Assembly: GCA_030407315.1 (NCBI GenBank)
Contig: JALQPE010001840.1
Span: 36,570-100,569, forward strand
Length of the DNA stretch: 64,000 nt
Direction: 5' to 3'
Source: Asparagopsis taxiformis
Lineage: Eukaryota > Rhodophyta > Florideophyceae > Bonnemaisoniales > Bonnemaisoniaceae
A program made the position numbers and the translations under genes. Under the pieces are notes generated by a model that saw only the letters and a program-made list of their open reading frames with translations, was not told the DNA's origin and searched no databases. Below are positions 32,201 through 41,882 of this stretch, piece after piece; positions within the stretch are counted from its first letter, which is position 1, and each line of letters starts with the position of its first letter.

Positions 32201-32264
32201 CTATCTCAACCGCTTCTACACCAACACTGATTACCAATTCACAGATGATAATGAAGAAGAATAA
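29226..32264 (+). CDS. KDZ/Plavaka-like (CACTA-related) transposase
   Basis: An intact 1012-residue frame from the ATG at 29,226. Residues 3-25 form a C2HC finger (Cys3, Cys8, His21, Cys25), typical at the start of these transposases. Residues 464-483 (FSFEPLHNLHLGISKLIKQC) match the family's D-LH-LH-G-FK block, though with Glu467 where Asp is usual. Around 648-690, KFHLLDHLPGDLQRYGAL and EHSHLLFKQSYRKTSRR match the block that in fungal Plavaka elements reads like KLH-L-H...FG...E--H---K--YR-TN. A CHRC pair is at about 395-398. Cut-and-paste transposition of its own unit or of the whole 32-kb element is inferred. The next gene is convergent, 77 bases away. The superfamily is fairly well supported; the exact subgroup is not. 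Confidence 0.6.
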   Translation: MECKYEGCFYYCVDAYALALHERTCRYRFNPSPQHFNNARVPAVTHEPARNGDHDSPQPSSPDPESGRASSSDSPCDASLPPTSTPSRADLLVQSLAASLTTLEYKAGAGRVSEVITILQDPAFSLEKFNSAVRTVEECRHVTASMVETHFRTEGYKSHIIPDKTGKYSAQLYLRDPVDMLRRQLALANDQNTLFHPSPQTAPDGTAIFSHPLHTEFAKTLHQVTRQRVQLSEDPQVVWAEENDPTASSFAGLLQVYSDKSSTSLKSSAIVAYPIHVTLLNFSAPLRRHCIRTGLTIVGYLPYIVNPSSNALFGDEMPTTSSSASRARKIDILHKALEKVFSSLSTAFSSGFPCTDSTATARQCFPILANYCCDFPEAKELSCTRNSTTTTHPCHRCYIPATQLESSAPHQPRSLDDTRSARQESAQEHTTAPLEALSLLEQHSVLESTALLPTNSPLDPYNIFSFEPLHNLHLGISKLIKQCIVHRLSSPDLTTTASHSGTPRTFKKVKKSILAGSNSILSAIERDYYITGLHVDFSKGEKGTNLNGLFTEDGIRGMLAAKDYHHVDMVFPFIAAFIDTCCDEVDTAPLTSICTQYSDLVAWVMKRGRIKHWTAAELESLQNSISYFKQSMLSTLGPFHTTGLKTFKFHLLDHLPGDLQRYGALEHIDAGPYEHSHLLFKQSYRKTSRRRSTAMEETIRHMEFSLATPTGHTPSNTLGNARMISPTDGAVLVRDGFTVALHDFASLLPDATLLVADIDGQPDPATLLPLHNSSFPSGTITLFQQLGDTAAQAFLTLARLRATAEGPPIHDMDISVTVVKSAYVMGGYVPDADDFDPHSGMLRPTNVSRHKQQRVFATSSFGPAKRSQYSFVVISGTADDYRTIWVGRVLALVRLQSPNLFQPVELAFVQYMTCFAPKTAVEKSLGCICLKWSTWDPDNGSVDSNDTASHSAGGPWFDLIPASTISGTVHIVRSNFPVKPFTKQMHWSDHRFYLNRFYTNTDYQFTDDNEEE

Positions 32265-32341
32265 ATCTAAATCGCAGCACTCTATTGATAATGTACTACA
32301 TGATAAACCTTCTAGTCAACGTCACATTTACTGCACTAATT

Positions 32342-34626
32342 TCAACCATCCTCCATTACGCCAAAACCGTTATCAGCAGTGGCTGCATGGCGCCGCTCCA
32401 TGCCCCCATACTGTGGGGCATTGATTTCGACATTCAGGTTTGCAGTCAGGTGTCCAGCATATGGGTCAACGACGAAAAGTTCTGCGCCAATTAGTCCTTG
32501 CGCAATCACACAATCCATTACAGCACCGAGGTTTGACGTAATATGCGATTGAATCCAATCCTCGGACACTAGAACAAGTGATGAGCAGCGGTTTACATCA
32601 TCAACGACATGAACAATTCCAGACCCCTCTCCGCTTTGCCACACTTCAACAGCCTCTCTCGTCACAGTACGGCTTGCAAACACATGCCGTGACTGTGCAC
32701 TAGTCCGCTGTTCGCTCTCGACAACGTCCGTTTCTTCCCTTGCTTGCGAGCCTTGGAGACAAGACATGCAGTACACCACCATACCAACTAATTGCTGAAA
32801 AGCTACCCCCACATATTGACTGTACCGCCTTGTAAACTCCTTCTGCCGTGCACCTCCTTTCCCCTTCGGTTCATCCAAACACTCCACAGTAGTCACTAGC
32901 CAAGCATCCAGGCGCGCCAGCGTTAGTATGCTCGTCTCTATGTCCATTACTTGTTCTGGTCGTATCGAATAACCCCTGAAGATGTCCAGCACATTCACAG
33001 CTACTCGGTTGTTAAACCATGCATCACCATTCACTTCCATTTCGAAGCTGTCAGGAACCAAGCCTTTGCTGTATCGCAGCTCTGAGAACGGTGCCGTTCG
33101 CCACCTCCCCATATCCAAATCACCGTTACTTTCCCGTTTCAAAAGCTTCTCAGACGCTTCGCGCTTTTGTTCCTCTCGCTCGTCCATCTCAGCTCGCGTC
33201 GTCAGCATCGTGCATCTAGACATTAATTTCGTGTACCCCAGCGAACCGAACAATCTGTCCCTCGCATTACGCTTCCGTGCACTCATCACGTCGGACAGTT
33301 TCTGCGTCACCTTCACTTTCAATTCCTTGCTCCCCGCCACAGCCTCTTGACAGCACACACGCTGCTCCTCATCGGAAAACACATCACACCACGGACTTTG
33401 ACGCAGTACGTGTCGCACCAAGTCATTCAGCAGATCACTCTCGTCCCTGTACGAAGGTGTATACCACTGCAGATTCTTGATGATATAGCCCGGAGGGGTA
33501 GCAATATATCCTACACCGTTTTCGCTCCAAAGTGCCCCTTCTACCGGCTCTACCTCGATGGTACGTCCAGTCCAACGTCTCTGCGTTTGTTCCGCTATAG
33601 GGTCCAGCTCCATAGTCTCGTTCTTGCACCACTTTGTCAGGTTTTCCTCAACCGCCCTAAGAACTCCAAGGTATTTCACAGGAATGGCTTTCTGTATTTT
33701 CGACTTACCGCCACCGTGATCACTGATTCTACCTGTTCTCGCAATTGCAGTAAGGCTGGCATTTTCCGCCTGCAGAGTCTTCACCTTAGCCTCCAACGCA
33801 ACAATCTCCGTGGTGAGCGCCTTGTTTGCTATGTCCTGGCTAAACACTTTTTTTTCCAGCTCCGCGATCTTCTTCTTCTGCGCATTGATGCGACTCGCCA
33901 TTAAATCGATGGATTCCGGCGGATGCAACCTCTCTGCCCTCACCGTCCCCCCATCTCCCACGCTATCGGGAATATGATGTCCTCCATCGCCAATAGCCTG
34001 ACGTCGCGGGGGCGTTACGCGCATATTTGGCACCAATGACACTCTGTTGTGACGAGGCCCGCACTCCGGCTGCTCTCTCCCCTCAGTACCACCTGACCGC
34101 CGATGATAGTTGGCATCCTGTGAACGTTGCTCAGAAACAACATCCCTTGCCGCTATCCTCGGGTCCCTGACTGCATTACCTGCTGGGGCTGATGTACTCG
34201 GCATAGTTGGCGCAGTGGGGGTCACAGCCTCCAGTGTCTCGGAACCCCCGGCTGGGACTCCGTCTGCAGCACCTCCGCATCTGCCAACCCGGGAGGAACT
34301 ACCTTTGCCATAGCACTCTGCCGCAATTCCAACATGTTTTGAGCCACTATCATGTCATCATCATGATGTTCACTGTCCCTGCGAGCACGCTTGCCTCGGT
34401 CAAGCCCCATCTCTCTCCGCGCCGTTCCTCCTTCCTCACTTTCTCGCTGCGGATCCCCAGTTCTGCGCCGGTCCGTCTTGCGACTACCGGACCGCGGTTC
34501 AATGCTGCCGGTAGGCCCAGACCGCTTCTTCGCACGGGATTGTCGGGCACTCGATACAGCAGCTGCTGACCGGGTTTTCTGGAGGCCCGGAGGCTTTGGA
34601 GCTTTCTTCGCAATACGCGGCGGCAT
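32342..34626 (-). CDS. Coiled-coil protein, partner of the transposase-like gene (frame break)
   Basis: Two overlapping minus-strand frames look like one gene. The first starts at the ATG at 34,626 (PPRIAKKAPKPPGLQKTRSA, Lys/Arg-rich, nuclear-type) and stops at 34,222; the second is open from about 34,225 to 32,342 for 627 residues and lacks a convincing ATG at its beginning. A one- or two-base shift, or a very short intron, would join them to about 760 residues. After a disordered N-terminus, a coiled coil of about 50 residues begins MASRINAQKKKIAELEKKV and continues EIVALEAKVKTLQAENASL. The C-terminal ~450 residues are globular and unrecognised. Its upstream DNA is the module that also precedes the ParB-dioxygenase genes, so it may be co-expressed with them. 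Confidence 0.55.
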
Positions 34627-34808
34627 AATGAAGCTTTCCCGGAAGCGATGGAACGATTGAGTTGCACGAGATACAAAAAAGATTGCTGTATAGTGTCGGT
34701 AACCACAACGGTCTGCGATGAACGTTCAGGTCAGGTCAAGTACCGGATAATACGCCAACAGCCCAGATTGTATACGGTAGGCAGTCATCAACAGTATTTA
34801 ATGAGGTA

Positions 34809-34860
34809 CAATTACAGCTGTCGAGCTAGGCCGCGAGCACCCCTATGTCCGGAAGACGTC
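34809..34860 (-). promoter_or_regulatory. Shared upstream module of cargo genes (coiled-coil gene)
   Basis: ATTACAGCTGTCGAGCTAGG then GCGAGCACCCCTATGTCCGG, directly abutting repeat F7. It matches the module upstream of both ParB-dioxygenase copies. Confidence 0.4.
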
Positions 34861-35069
34861 CTGATTTGAATTAAAATTTGGGCTATTCTCAAAAACATGC
34901 ACATGTGAACATGTTTTTGAGATGGGGGTGTGCCGTACGGCACAATCGACCGCCCAAATCGATGTTTTTTGCAATATTTTTTTGTGCCCGAAATTTTAGA
35001 ATTTCTGGGCTGGCCAGCAATGCAATCGAGCTGGACATCCACCGGACGTCCATTTCAGGTTGGTCGTGA
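34861..35069 (+). repeat. Palindromic repeat copy F7
   Basis: Full unit with the GTGAGAGAGCGGGGCGGGAC tail and, downstream, a CCCCGCTCGGGG variant of the GC palindrome. Confidence 0.9.
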
Positions 35070-35248
35070 GAGAGCGGGGCGGGACCATGATGGAACAAGG
35101 ACCAAGACCTGTCCCTGGCGTATTGAGCCTGAAATTGACCCTTCGTCAGACGCCATTTAGCCTTACAGTTGGTGCTTACAGAAGCCAGTGATGACCCCGC
35201 TCGGGGCGGCGGTCGGTTCCTGGGGCCGTTGTGGCCAAATTAGACACC

Positions 35249-35410
35249 CTGATTTGAATTAAAATTTGGGCTATTCTCAAAAACATGCACATGTGAACAT
35301 GTTTTTGAAATGGGGGTGTGCCGTACGGCACAATCGGCCGCCCAAATCAAGGTTTTTTACAATATTTTTGCTGCCCGAAATTCTACAATTTCTGGGCTGG
35401 CCAGTAATGC
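35249..35410 (+). repeat. Palindromic repeat copy F8, 3' truncated
   Basis: Ends at CTGGGCTGGCCAGTAATGCA like F5, followed by direct repeat copy B. Confidence 0.85.
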
Positions 35411-36507
35411 ATTAGCTATGTGCTCTAAACCGATTCTAACAAGCAGAAAGAATCCTCTCCTTCATGACGATGCTCTCGAATTGAGTGCAATGCAACGGAC
35501 TCCCTCCAGGAGAACGACAAAGCATCGTCTTTTGCAAGACATTTTCGTACGAAAAATAATCGAAACACATATTTGACTTTAACCTAACAGCTATCGCGAG
35601 CACCGTACTCAGCTAAATTTCCTCTGTAATTTCCTTCCTCCAACCAATCAATAGCCGCTTGGTCACAGGCTTAAAAGCCTTCCACTATTTGTCCTATCCA
35701 TCGAAGAGGGTTCGATCCAGGCCTTGATGGGTGTGGAACCCGAGAACTTGAAAATGGAACATATTGCGACAGAGATGAGATGTCATTCTCTTTCGTTTAC
35801 TTTTTTCTAACAAGATTCTAAACGTCTACGCAGCGGAACGAACCCAATGTCGTCCGTCCGTTTTCAGCCCGGTGAGATGTTTTTGCCATTAACGGAGGTG
35901 GAGGCGGCTATGGAGGAAGCCTGCGGTTCGGGTATTCTTTCCATTAACGGAGGTGGAGGTGGCGGCTTTGGAGGAAGCCTGGAGAACATGTGAGATGTCA
36001 GTACCCATGGATCACAAGAAAAACATGTAGAGGTCCAGTTTGGATATTGTTGCCATTAACGGAGGCGGAGGAGGCGGCTACGGTGGAAGCCTGGAGAGCA
36101 TGTGAGATGTCAGTACCCATGGATCACATGAAGAACATGTTGAGGTGCGGTTCGGATATTCTTTCCATTAACGGAGGCGGAGGAGGCGGCTACGGTGGAA
36201 GCCTGGAGAAGAATAGAATAGTCCTATACCCATGGATCACAAGTAGACGTAGTTGGGCTCCTTTTCGAAGCCCATTCGTCTCTTGAATAAATTTAGCACC
36301 CAAATCATATACGATTGCCGAGTTGACACCCCGTATGTCTCGTTGGTAGAAATAGCAGGGGTTCCACCACTCAGCTGGCGGGAAGTAGTTACTGATTATA
36401 TGAGATATGGCTTAGCTCCCGCCAAAACCGATAGCTCTGGGCTCAGGTTCTCCAAATGTGGTTATACGAATGTGTTCTGACAATGGTAGAAGACGAATAT
36501 CTGCATC
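35411..36507 (+). repeat. 1.1-kb direct repeat, copy B
   Basis: Same orientation as copy A at 25.2 kb. Its tandem units (about 113 bp; e.g. CAGTACCCATGGATCAC at 35,999 and 36,112) differ in number and sequence from those in copy A. Confidence 0.85.
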
Positions 36508-36695
36508 CTGCTTTGAATTAAAATTTGGGCTATTCTCAAAAACATGCACATGTGAACATGTTTTTGAGATGGGGGTGTGCCGTACGGCACAATCGACCGC
36601 CGAAATCGATGTTTTTTGCAATATTTTTTCTGCCCGAAATTGTAGAATTTCTGGGCTGGCCAGCAATGCATCTGAGTCGGACATCCCCACGTCCA
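36508..36695 (+). repeat. Palindromic repeat copy F9
   Basis: The last forward copy, about 330 bp upstream of the methyltransferase-SET start codon. It deviates after GAGTCGGACATCCCCACGTCC. Confidence 0.85.
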
Positions 36696-37021
36696 GTGGC
36701 CGTCCGGATGTCGCTCACCTGGTAAGCGTGAGGCACCTGTGTCAACCTATGTGACTGGCGGCCTTGCAGTACAACACTCAAAGGCAGGGAATCACAATCT
36801 TTTTAAAATTTTTTCTCTACCACGTATCCGTCACAACTTATTACCTACACCGGTTACGGGTTTCAAGACCTTTCCAGTGCTGTGTACCCGTATACTCTGT
36901 TCCGTTCGATATCAACCAGTGTTCCTCACGAAAGAGTGCAAACGTCACGAGATACGTCGTCAAATTTGACTGTCTCGCCGAGCGGTCGCCATCCTGTACC
37001 GAATTTTCCACTCATTCCATT

Positions 37022-40000
37022 ATGACGAATAAGCGCAGGCGCAACAGCAATCCGATCGTTGACGACGCAACCGTGCCAATTCTGCGCGAACCCGCTAGCC
37101 CTTGGGAGGATTCTAGTGACATGGGTACACGTCGAAACGTAGGTCGCGCCGCCCGCGAAACTACTCTCGCTGGCAAAGACTTCCTCCGCCTCTTGCTGGA
37201 TTTATTCGCCCACTCAAGTTTCGCAGACTTGACGGACAAGCCGGGAGGTTTCACATACGCGGACCTTGGCGCTTGGGTTGCGCAGGGCACGGAAGAACAA
37301 TTTGTGGCGCTGCAAGGTCGACTCAGCATGTCCTTCAGCGGTCGTTCGAAGAATGCTGGAGTCGAGGCGGATGTTGCCGAAATCGTCATGGCAGAGATGA
37401 ACGTTGAGCGAGCCAAGCAGATTGTTCGTCTGGCATTACCCATTGCCGAGTTTTCAAGACAGGATGAGCGTATCGGGCAATGGGTTGAGCACTGCATCCT
37501 TTCTGGGATCGTGCCGCAGACCTTCCTTATTGGATGTAACATGCTTCCTTCGCCACTACAGGCGCCGCAGCGCGGGGAACCAAGCGCCTTCGTTCTTGCT
37601 CCACCGGAAACGTTCGAGGTATTGATGTATTTCCAAGCGTTGTCTATCATCCGAAATCACAACAAGAACCTGCCGCGTCGCCGAATAGGAGATGCGGCCG
37701 AAGAGGGGAACGAAGCCGCACGCGTCCCAGCCCATCGGAAAAGCACTAATCGAGCTTGTTACGTGGTTCAAGTTTTATACCATGCTTGGACCGATGTGGC
37801 CTACGCCGCAAAGTTTTCCAGCTTCGAAGAGTTGATGGCGCCGTACATCATTTTCGACAGCAGTGAGCATTGGTTTGACGTGCTCGATGAAGGTCTATTC
37901 GCACCGATGGAGCAGAAGCTAGATCTCTACCACAACAAAGCTCCCCTATCTCATCCTGATGGATATGGTGGAAAAGTAGAGACAAGAACCAGTGCGCAGC
38001 ACAGTGCATTTAGGGACCTTGTGAGGAAGTTCTTCGACCGGTTGCAGTTTCTTATCGTCAACCCGGACCTGTACACCTGGCCGGAGTCCGACCGCTGGGG
38101 GGCACTGGAAATATACTTCTCAAGCGGAAATCCGGACAAGCTGCCAGCGTATTTTGACACCCTCGACGAAGACGTTATGGCTGTCCTCCGCCCGGCACCA
38201 CAAGCCGCGGACGCAGAAAAGGTCCCCAAGCCGGTTGATGACACTCCCACTCGTCGCAACACAGGAGGGAGAGGTTTGGTTCCGTCGACAAGACACACAA
38301 CCAGGCTTCAACTTGGACCTGGGAGGACCAGTCTTACTGCCCAAGGGCCGTCTCCCCCGTCACCGTCACCCCATGCGACAGAAGAGCAGGAAAGTGAAGG
38401 GCAGGCTCTCGCAAAGGACTTTCTTTCGAAAATGAGTCAGTATTGCCGGGTGTACGACGTCCCTTTCGAAGATTTGGTCAGTGCCGACGAGAGCCGAGAA
38501 CACGTGCCCATCACGGGCAACGTTCAGCTCATTCTGACTGATCCGCCCTACAATGTTCGTCGTAAGAGGAACGATTCCAACTCTTCGTACGACAGGCTAA
38601 CTGCAGAAGATATGCAGGCTAGCATCGAAGTGTTTGACGAGCTGTTGCGCCCCGGTGGCCACGGCATCGTGTTCTGCTCGGTTTTGCAGTTCTACGAATG
38701 GTTCCATTACTTGGAAACGTACAAAGGACCGCAGTCAGAAGGCCCAACCGATACTGCTGCCAGTGATGACGGGTCGGATGAAGAAGAGGTTACGTCCATG
38801 AATTCGGACTCCGAAGCATCGCAGCACAGTGGCGAAGAAAGTGCGGATGAGGAGGAGGACGAGGAGGAGGAGGACGTCGTTCGGAATTCAGTTTTCTTCG
38901 TTGACGAGGTACCTCTGTTGTTTGTCCGACTACCTGGGCACCTCTATCAAATGCCGGGGCGGAAGAGGTACCAACGCATGAACATGGCAGAGGTCGCTAT
39001 CCACTTCTGGAAGCGAGGTGTTCCGTTCAAGACCGGAAGCGAGATGGTGGCCTATAGGAACCACGGATACATGGACGGCACGTACCCGGCGTGGTGCAAC
39101 GTCACCATCAATATGCCCGCCATCGATTCGAATGAGATGGTGTGGCGAACAAGGAGCACAACCGGTGCTACGGTCAGAGTTCGTGCAGAGCAGAAGAGCG
39201 TCGCTCTCATGATGGAGTTGATCAGCCAGCATTCACAGCCTGGTGATATTGTTGTCGATCCATTCTCTGGCACTTTCGCAACGGGAAAAGCAGCTATGAG
39301 CTTGCCTGAGCACCGTGTTTTCGTCGGCAGTGACATGGACAAATTGTGTGTGGTACGATCGCTTCCAAAGCTGTGTGCAGTCATGTCACGTGTAATTCTT
39401 TCAAACAACACTGACATGAGGGTCACGACAGAAGCGAAACAGAGTGCTGAGAAGTTCTTGGCGTCCCCCTCTGTCACGATGCGTACGCAGAGGGAACGCA
39501 GGATCATCGAACCCCCACCTGGCCTTCCCCTGTACCAGAGGTTCCCGAAATATATTCGGCAGTACCTCTGGCAGCTGTGCCCAGAGTCGATTGCGTCGCG
39601 CGAGCACATGGAGAAACCGGTACATTATTGGCCACCTTCCCTGCGCCGCTGGTTGCAAACTGAAAACCCTCGCGTGATGCGGGCACACGATTGTGTTGCG
39701 AAAAAATTGAGCGTTCGACCATCGCTGATTAAGCATCCAAATGCAGGAAGAGGGCTCTTCGCTGAACAGACATTTAATGTTGGTGACGAAGTATGTGCAT
39801 ACTACGGAACTGTTGTGTACTCTGATATGAGCAAGGAGTCGATGAGGTTCGCGTACGGAGAGGGTCACATGGCGATAACGAAGGAAACATTCTTGATGTA
39901 TGCTATCAAGCTGTATGCAACAGCGGAGGACGACGAAAACATCGAGCATCCAATTTGGATTGTTCCGGCTCCGTTCTGTTCGGCGCAGTTCATCAACGAC

Positions 40001-40219
40001 CCGCGGTATTTGCGAGGTGAGGACACTCCGGCGGAAGACACCAGGCGGATGGCCAACGTCGAGTTTGTCGAGAACTACAGCAGCGGTTCGACGGGGAAGA
40101 AGCTCAAGGCGAAGGACCTAGAAAATCCGAAGATCATTGTAGTACGTGCAATCCGCGATATCCGTCCGGGGCAGGAGCTCTACGTTCATTATGGGACAGC
40201 GTTTAGAGCATGGAATTAG
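37022..40219 (+). CDS. Beta-class DNA amino-methyltransferase fused to SET domain
   Basis: An intact 1065-residue protein; the ATG at 37,022 is the first in the frame. Residues 1-430 are helical and unrecognised. The methyltransferase follows: motif IV LILTDPPYNVRRKRN with DPPY at 507-510, then LLRPGGHGIVFC, an acidic insert (DEEEDEEEEDVV), and motif I DIVVDPFSGTFATGKAA starting at Asp746 with VGSDMD after it. Catalytic motif before SAM motif is the beta-class order of bacterial N6-adenine/N4-cytosine methyltransferases; DPPY favours adenine but does not settle it. Residues ~900-1062 are a SET domain: GRGLFA (909-914), GDEVCAYYG, FINDPRY with NDP in place of the usual NHS, ANVEFVEN and a C-terminal ELYVHYG with the catalytic-type Tyr. 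One protein could thus mark both DNA and a histone lysine. It sits alone at the centre of symmetry of the giant element. Specificity and activity are unknown. Confidence 0.85.
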   Translation: MTNKRRRNSNPIVDDATVPILREPASPWEDSSDMGTRRNVGRAARETTLAGKDFLRLLLDLFAHSSFADLTDKPGGFTYADLGAWVAQGTEEQFVALQGRLSMSFSGRSKNAGVEADVAEIVMAEMNVERAKQIVRLALPIAEFSRQDERIGQWVEHCILSGIVPQTFLIGCNMLPSPLQAPQRGEPSAFVLAPPETFEVLMYFQALSIIRNHNKNLPRRRIGDAAEEGNEAARVPAHRKSTNRACYVVQVLYHAWTDVAYAAKFSSFEELMAPYIIFDSSEHWFDVLDEGLFAPMEQKLDLYHNKAPLSHPDGYGGKVETRTSAQHSAFRDLVRKFFDRLQFLIVNPDLYTWPESDRWGALEIYFSSGNPDKLPAYFDTLDEDVMAVLRPAPQAADAEKVPKPVDDTPTRRNTGGRGLVPSTRHTTRLQLGPGRTSLTAQGPSPPSPSPHATEEQESEGQALAKDFLSKMSQYCRVYDVPFEDLVSADESREHVPITGNVQLILTDPPYNVRRKRNDSNSSYDRLTAEDMQASIEVFDELLRPGGHGIVFCSVLQFYEWFHYLETYKGPQSEGPTDTAASDDGSDEEEVTSMNSDSEASQHSGEESADEEEDEEEEDVVRNSVFFVDEVPLLFVRLPGHLYQMPGRKRYQRMNMAEVAIHFWKRGVPFKTGSEMVAYRNHGYMDGTYPAWCNVTINMPAIDSNEMVWRTRSTTGATVRVRAEQKSVALMMELISQHSQPGDIVVDPFSGTFATGKAAMSLPEHRVFVGSDMDKLCVVRSLPKLCAVMSRVILSNNTDMRVTTEAKQSAEKFLASPSVTMRTQRERRIIEPPPGLPLYQRFPKYIRQYLWQLCPESIASREHMEKPVHYWPPSLRRWLQTENPRVMRAHDCVAKKLSVRPSLIKHPNAGRGLFAEQTFNVGDEVCAYYGTVVYSDMSKESMRFAYGEGHMAITKETFLMYAIKLYATAEDDENIEHPIWIVPAPFCSAQFINDPRYLRGEDTPAEDTRRMANVEFVENYSSGSTGKKLKAKDLENPKIIVVRAIRDIRPGQELYVHYGTAFRAWN

Positions 40220-40445
40220 GGTCACGAAAGATGTTTTCATTTCGACTACAAATAAAGCTACGTTCCAGAGTTGAAGTATATCATATAATGCAGAATGTCC
40301 AGCCACCATTAGTCCAGGGTGAAACCTATTCGGCAGTACTCGCCTGTCAAAAACCAATCGTTCACACTCTAGGTGCACTTCGTCCGAGCAGTGAACCTGA
40401 CTGCTTGGTTGCTGTTATGCGTGCAGATGCAAAATACAAGACCAA

Positions 40446-40645
40446 GTTGAAATGGACGCCCGGTGGATGTCCAGCTCAGTTGCATTGCTGTCCAGCCCAG
40501 AAATTCTACAATTCAGGGCAGAAAAAATATTGCAAAAAACATCGATTTCAGCGGGTCGATTGTGCCGTACGGCACACCCCCATCTCAAAAACATGTTCAC
40601 ATGTGCATGTTTTTGAGAATAGCCCAAATTTTAATTCAAATCAGG
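40446..40645 (-). repeat. Palindromic repeat copy R1
   Basis: First reverse copy, about 230 bp after the methyltransferase-SET stop. Its 3' part is diverged (GACGCCCGG for GACGTCCGG; CTGTCCAG for CTGGCCAG). Confidence 0.85.
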
Positions 40646-40824
40646 GTGTCTAATTTGGCCACAACGGCCCCAGGAACCGACCGCCGCCCCGAGTGGGGTT
40701 GTCACTGGCTTCTGTAAGCACTAACTGTAAGGCTAAATGGCGTCTGACAAAGGGTCAATTTCAGGCTCAATACGCCAGGGACAGGTCTTGGTCCTTGTTC
40801 CATCATGGTCCCACCCCACTCTCT

Positions 40825-41033
40825 CACGACCAACCTGAAATGCACGTCCGGTGGATGTCCAGCTCGATTGCACTGCTGGCCAGCCCGGAAATTCTAAAAT
40901 TTCGGGCACAAAAAAATTGTAAAAAATCAACGATTTCAGCGGGTCGTTTGTGCCGTACGGCACACCCCCATTTCAAAAACATGTTCACATGTGCATGTTT
41001 TTGAGAATAGCCCAAATTTTAATTCAAATCAGG
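40825..41033 (-). repeat. Palindromic repeat copy R2
   Basis: Full reverse unit, mirror of F4. Confidence 0.9.
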
Positions 41034-41325
41034 GTGTCTAATTTGGCCACAACGGCCCCAGGAACCGGCCGCCGCCCCGAGCGGGGTCATCACTGGCTTC
41101 TGTAAGCACTAACTGTGAGGCTAAATGGCGCCGGAAGATGGGCCGATTGCAGGCTTCAAGCCTAAGTTATGCTAGGGAGAAATCTTCTTCCGTGTTTCAT
41201 CATGGTCCCGCCTTACTCCCTCAACAGAAACACTACTCACCCATCACGTTACTCATATTCCGTGCACTTTATATTAGTAGTGAACCCGCCTGCTTAGTTG
41301 CTGCAATGCGTGGATGTAGGCAGCA

Positions 41326-41533
41326 CACGACCAACCTGAAATGGACGTCCGGTGGATGTCCATCTCAGATGCACTGCTGGCCAGCCCAGAAATTCTAAAA
41401 TTTCGGGCACAAAAAATCTTGCAAAAATCAACGATTTGGGCGGGTCGATTGTGCCGTACGGCACACCCCCATCTCAAAAACATGTTCACATGTGCATGTT
41501 TTTGAGAATAGCCCAAATTTTAACTCAAATCAG
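41326..41533 (-). repeat. Palindromic repeat copy R3
   Basis: Full reverse unit, mirror of F3, directly followed by the shared upstream module of the ParB-dioxygenase gene. Confidence 0.9.
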
Positions 41534-41534
41534 G

Positions 41535-41605
41535 GTGTTCCCCGGATAAAGGGGTGCTCGCAGCCGCCCCAAAAGCCGCCTAGCTTGACAGCTGTAATTT
41601 TAACA
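41535..41605 (+). promoter_or_regulatory. Shared upstream module of cargo genes (right arm)
   Basis: Mirror of the module at 24.1 kb: GGGGTGCTCGCAGCC, then GCCTAGCTTGACAGCTGTAA. It lies 280-350 bases upstream of the ATG at 41,883. Confidence 0.4.
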
Positions 41606-41882
41606 CATTACACATCAAGGACACTGCCTGCTTCACGCCACCTCGTCAGGTTTCGAGAGCCCGACTCGGGCCCGTTCTGAACGGACACTCACATCTCGAT
41701 TGCCTGTCTTGCATTCCAGCGGTCACGATAGGTGTGTACCTAACAAAATTTCGGTTGTATTGTGTTATTATTTCCAGCGATTGGCGTTCACGACCATTCT
41801 TCAACTTAACGTGAAACATACCATCCACATCACTCGAATACGTCAACGTCAACCATCTCTTTTCCTTTCCAACTCAACAACC

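Noticed and set aside
41700..41882. Upstream extension of the ParB-dioxygenase frame
   Set aside because: The frame is open but contains no ATG before 41,883; in the left arm the matching stretch is diverged.
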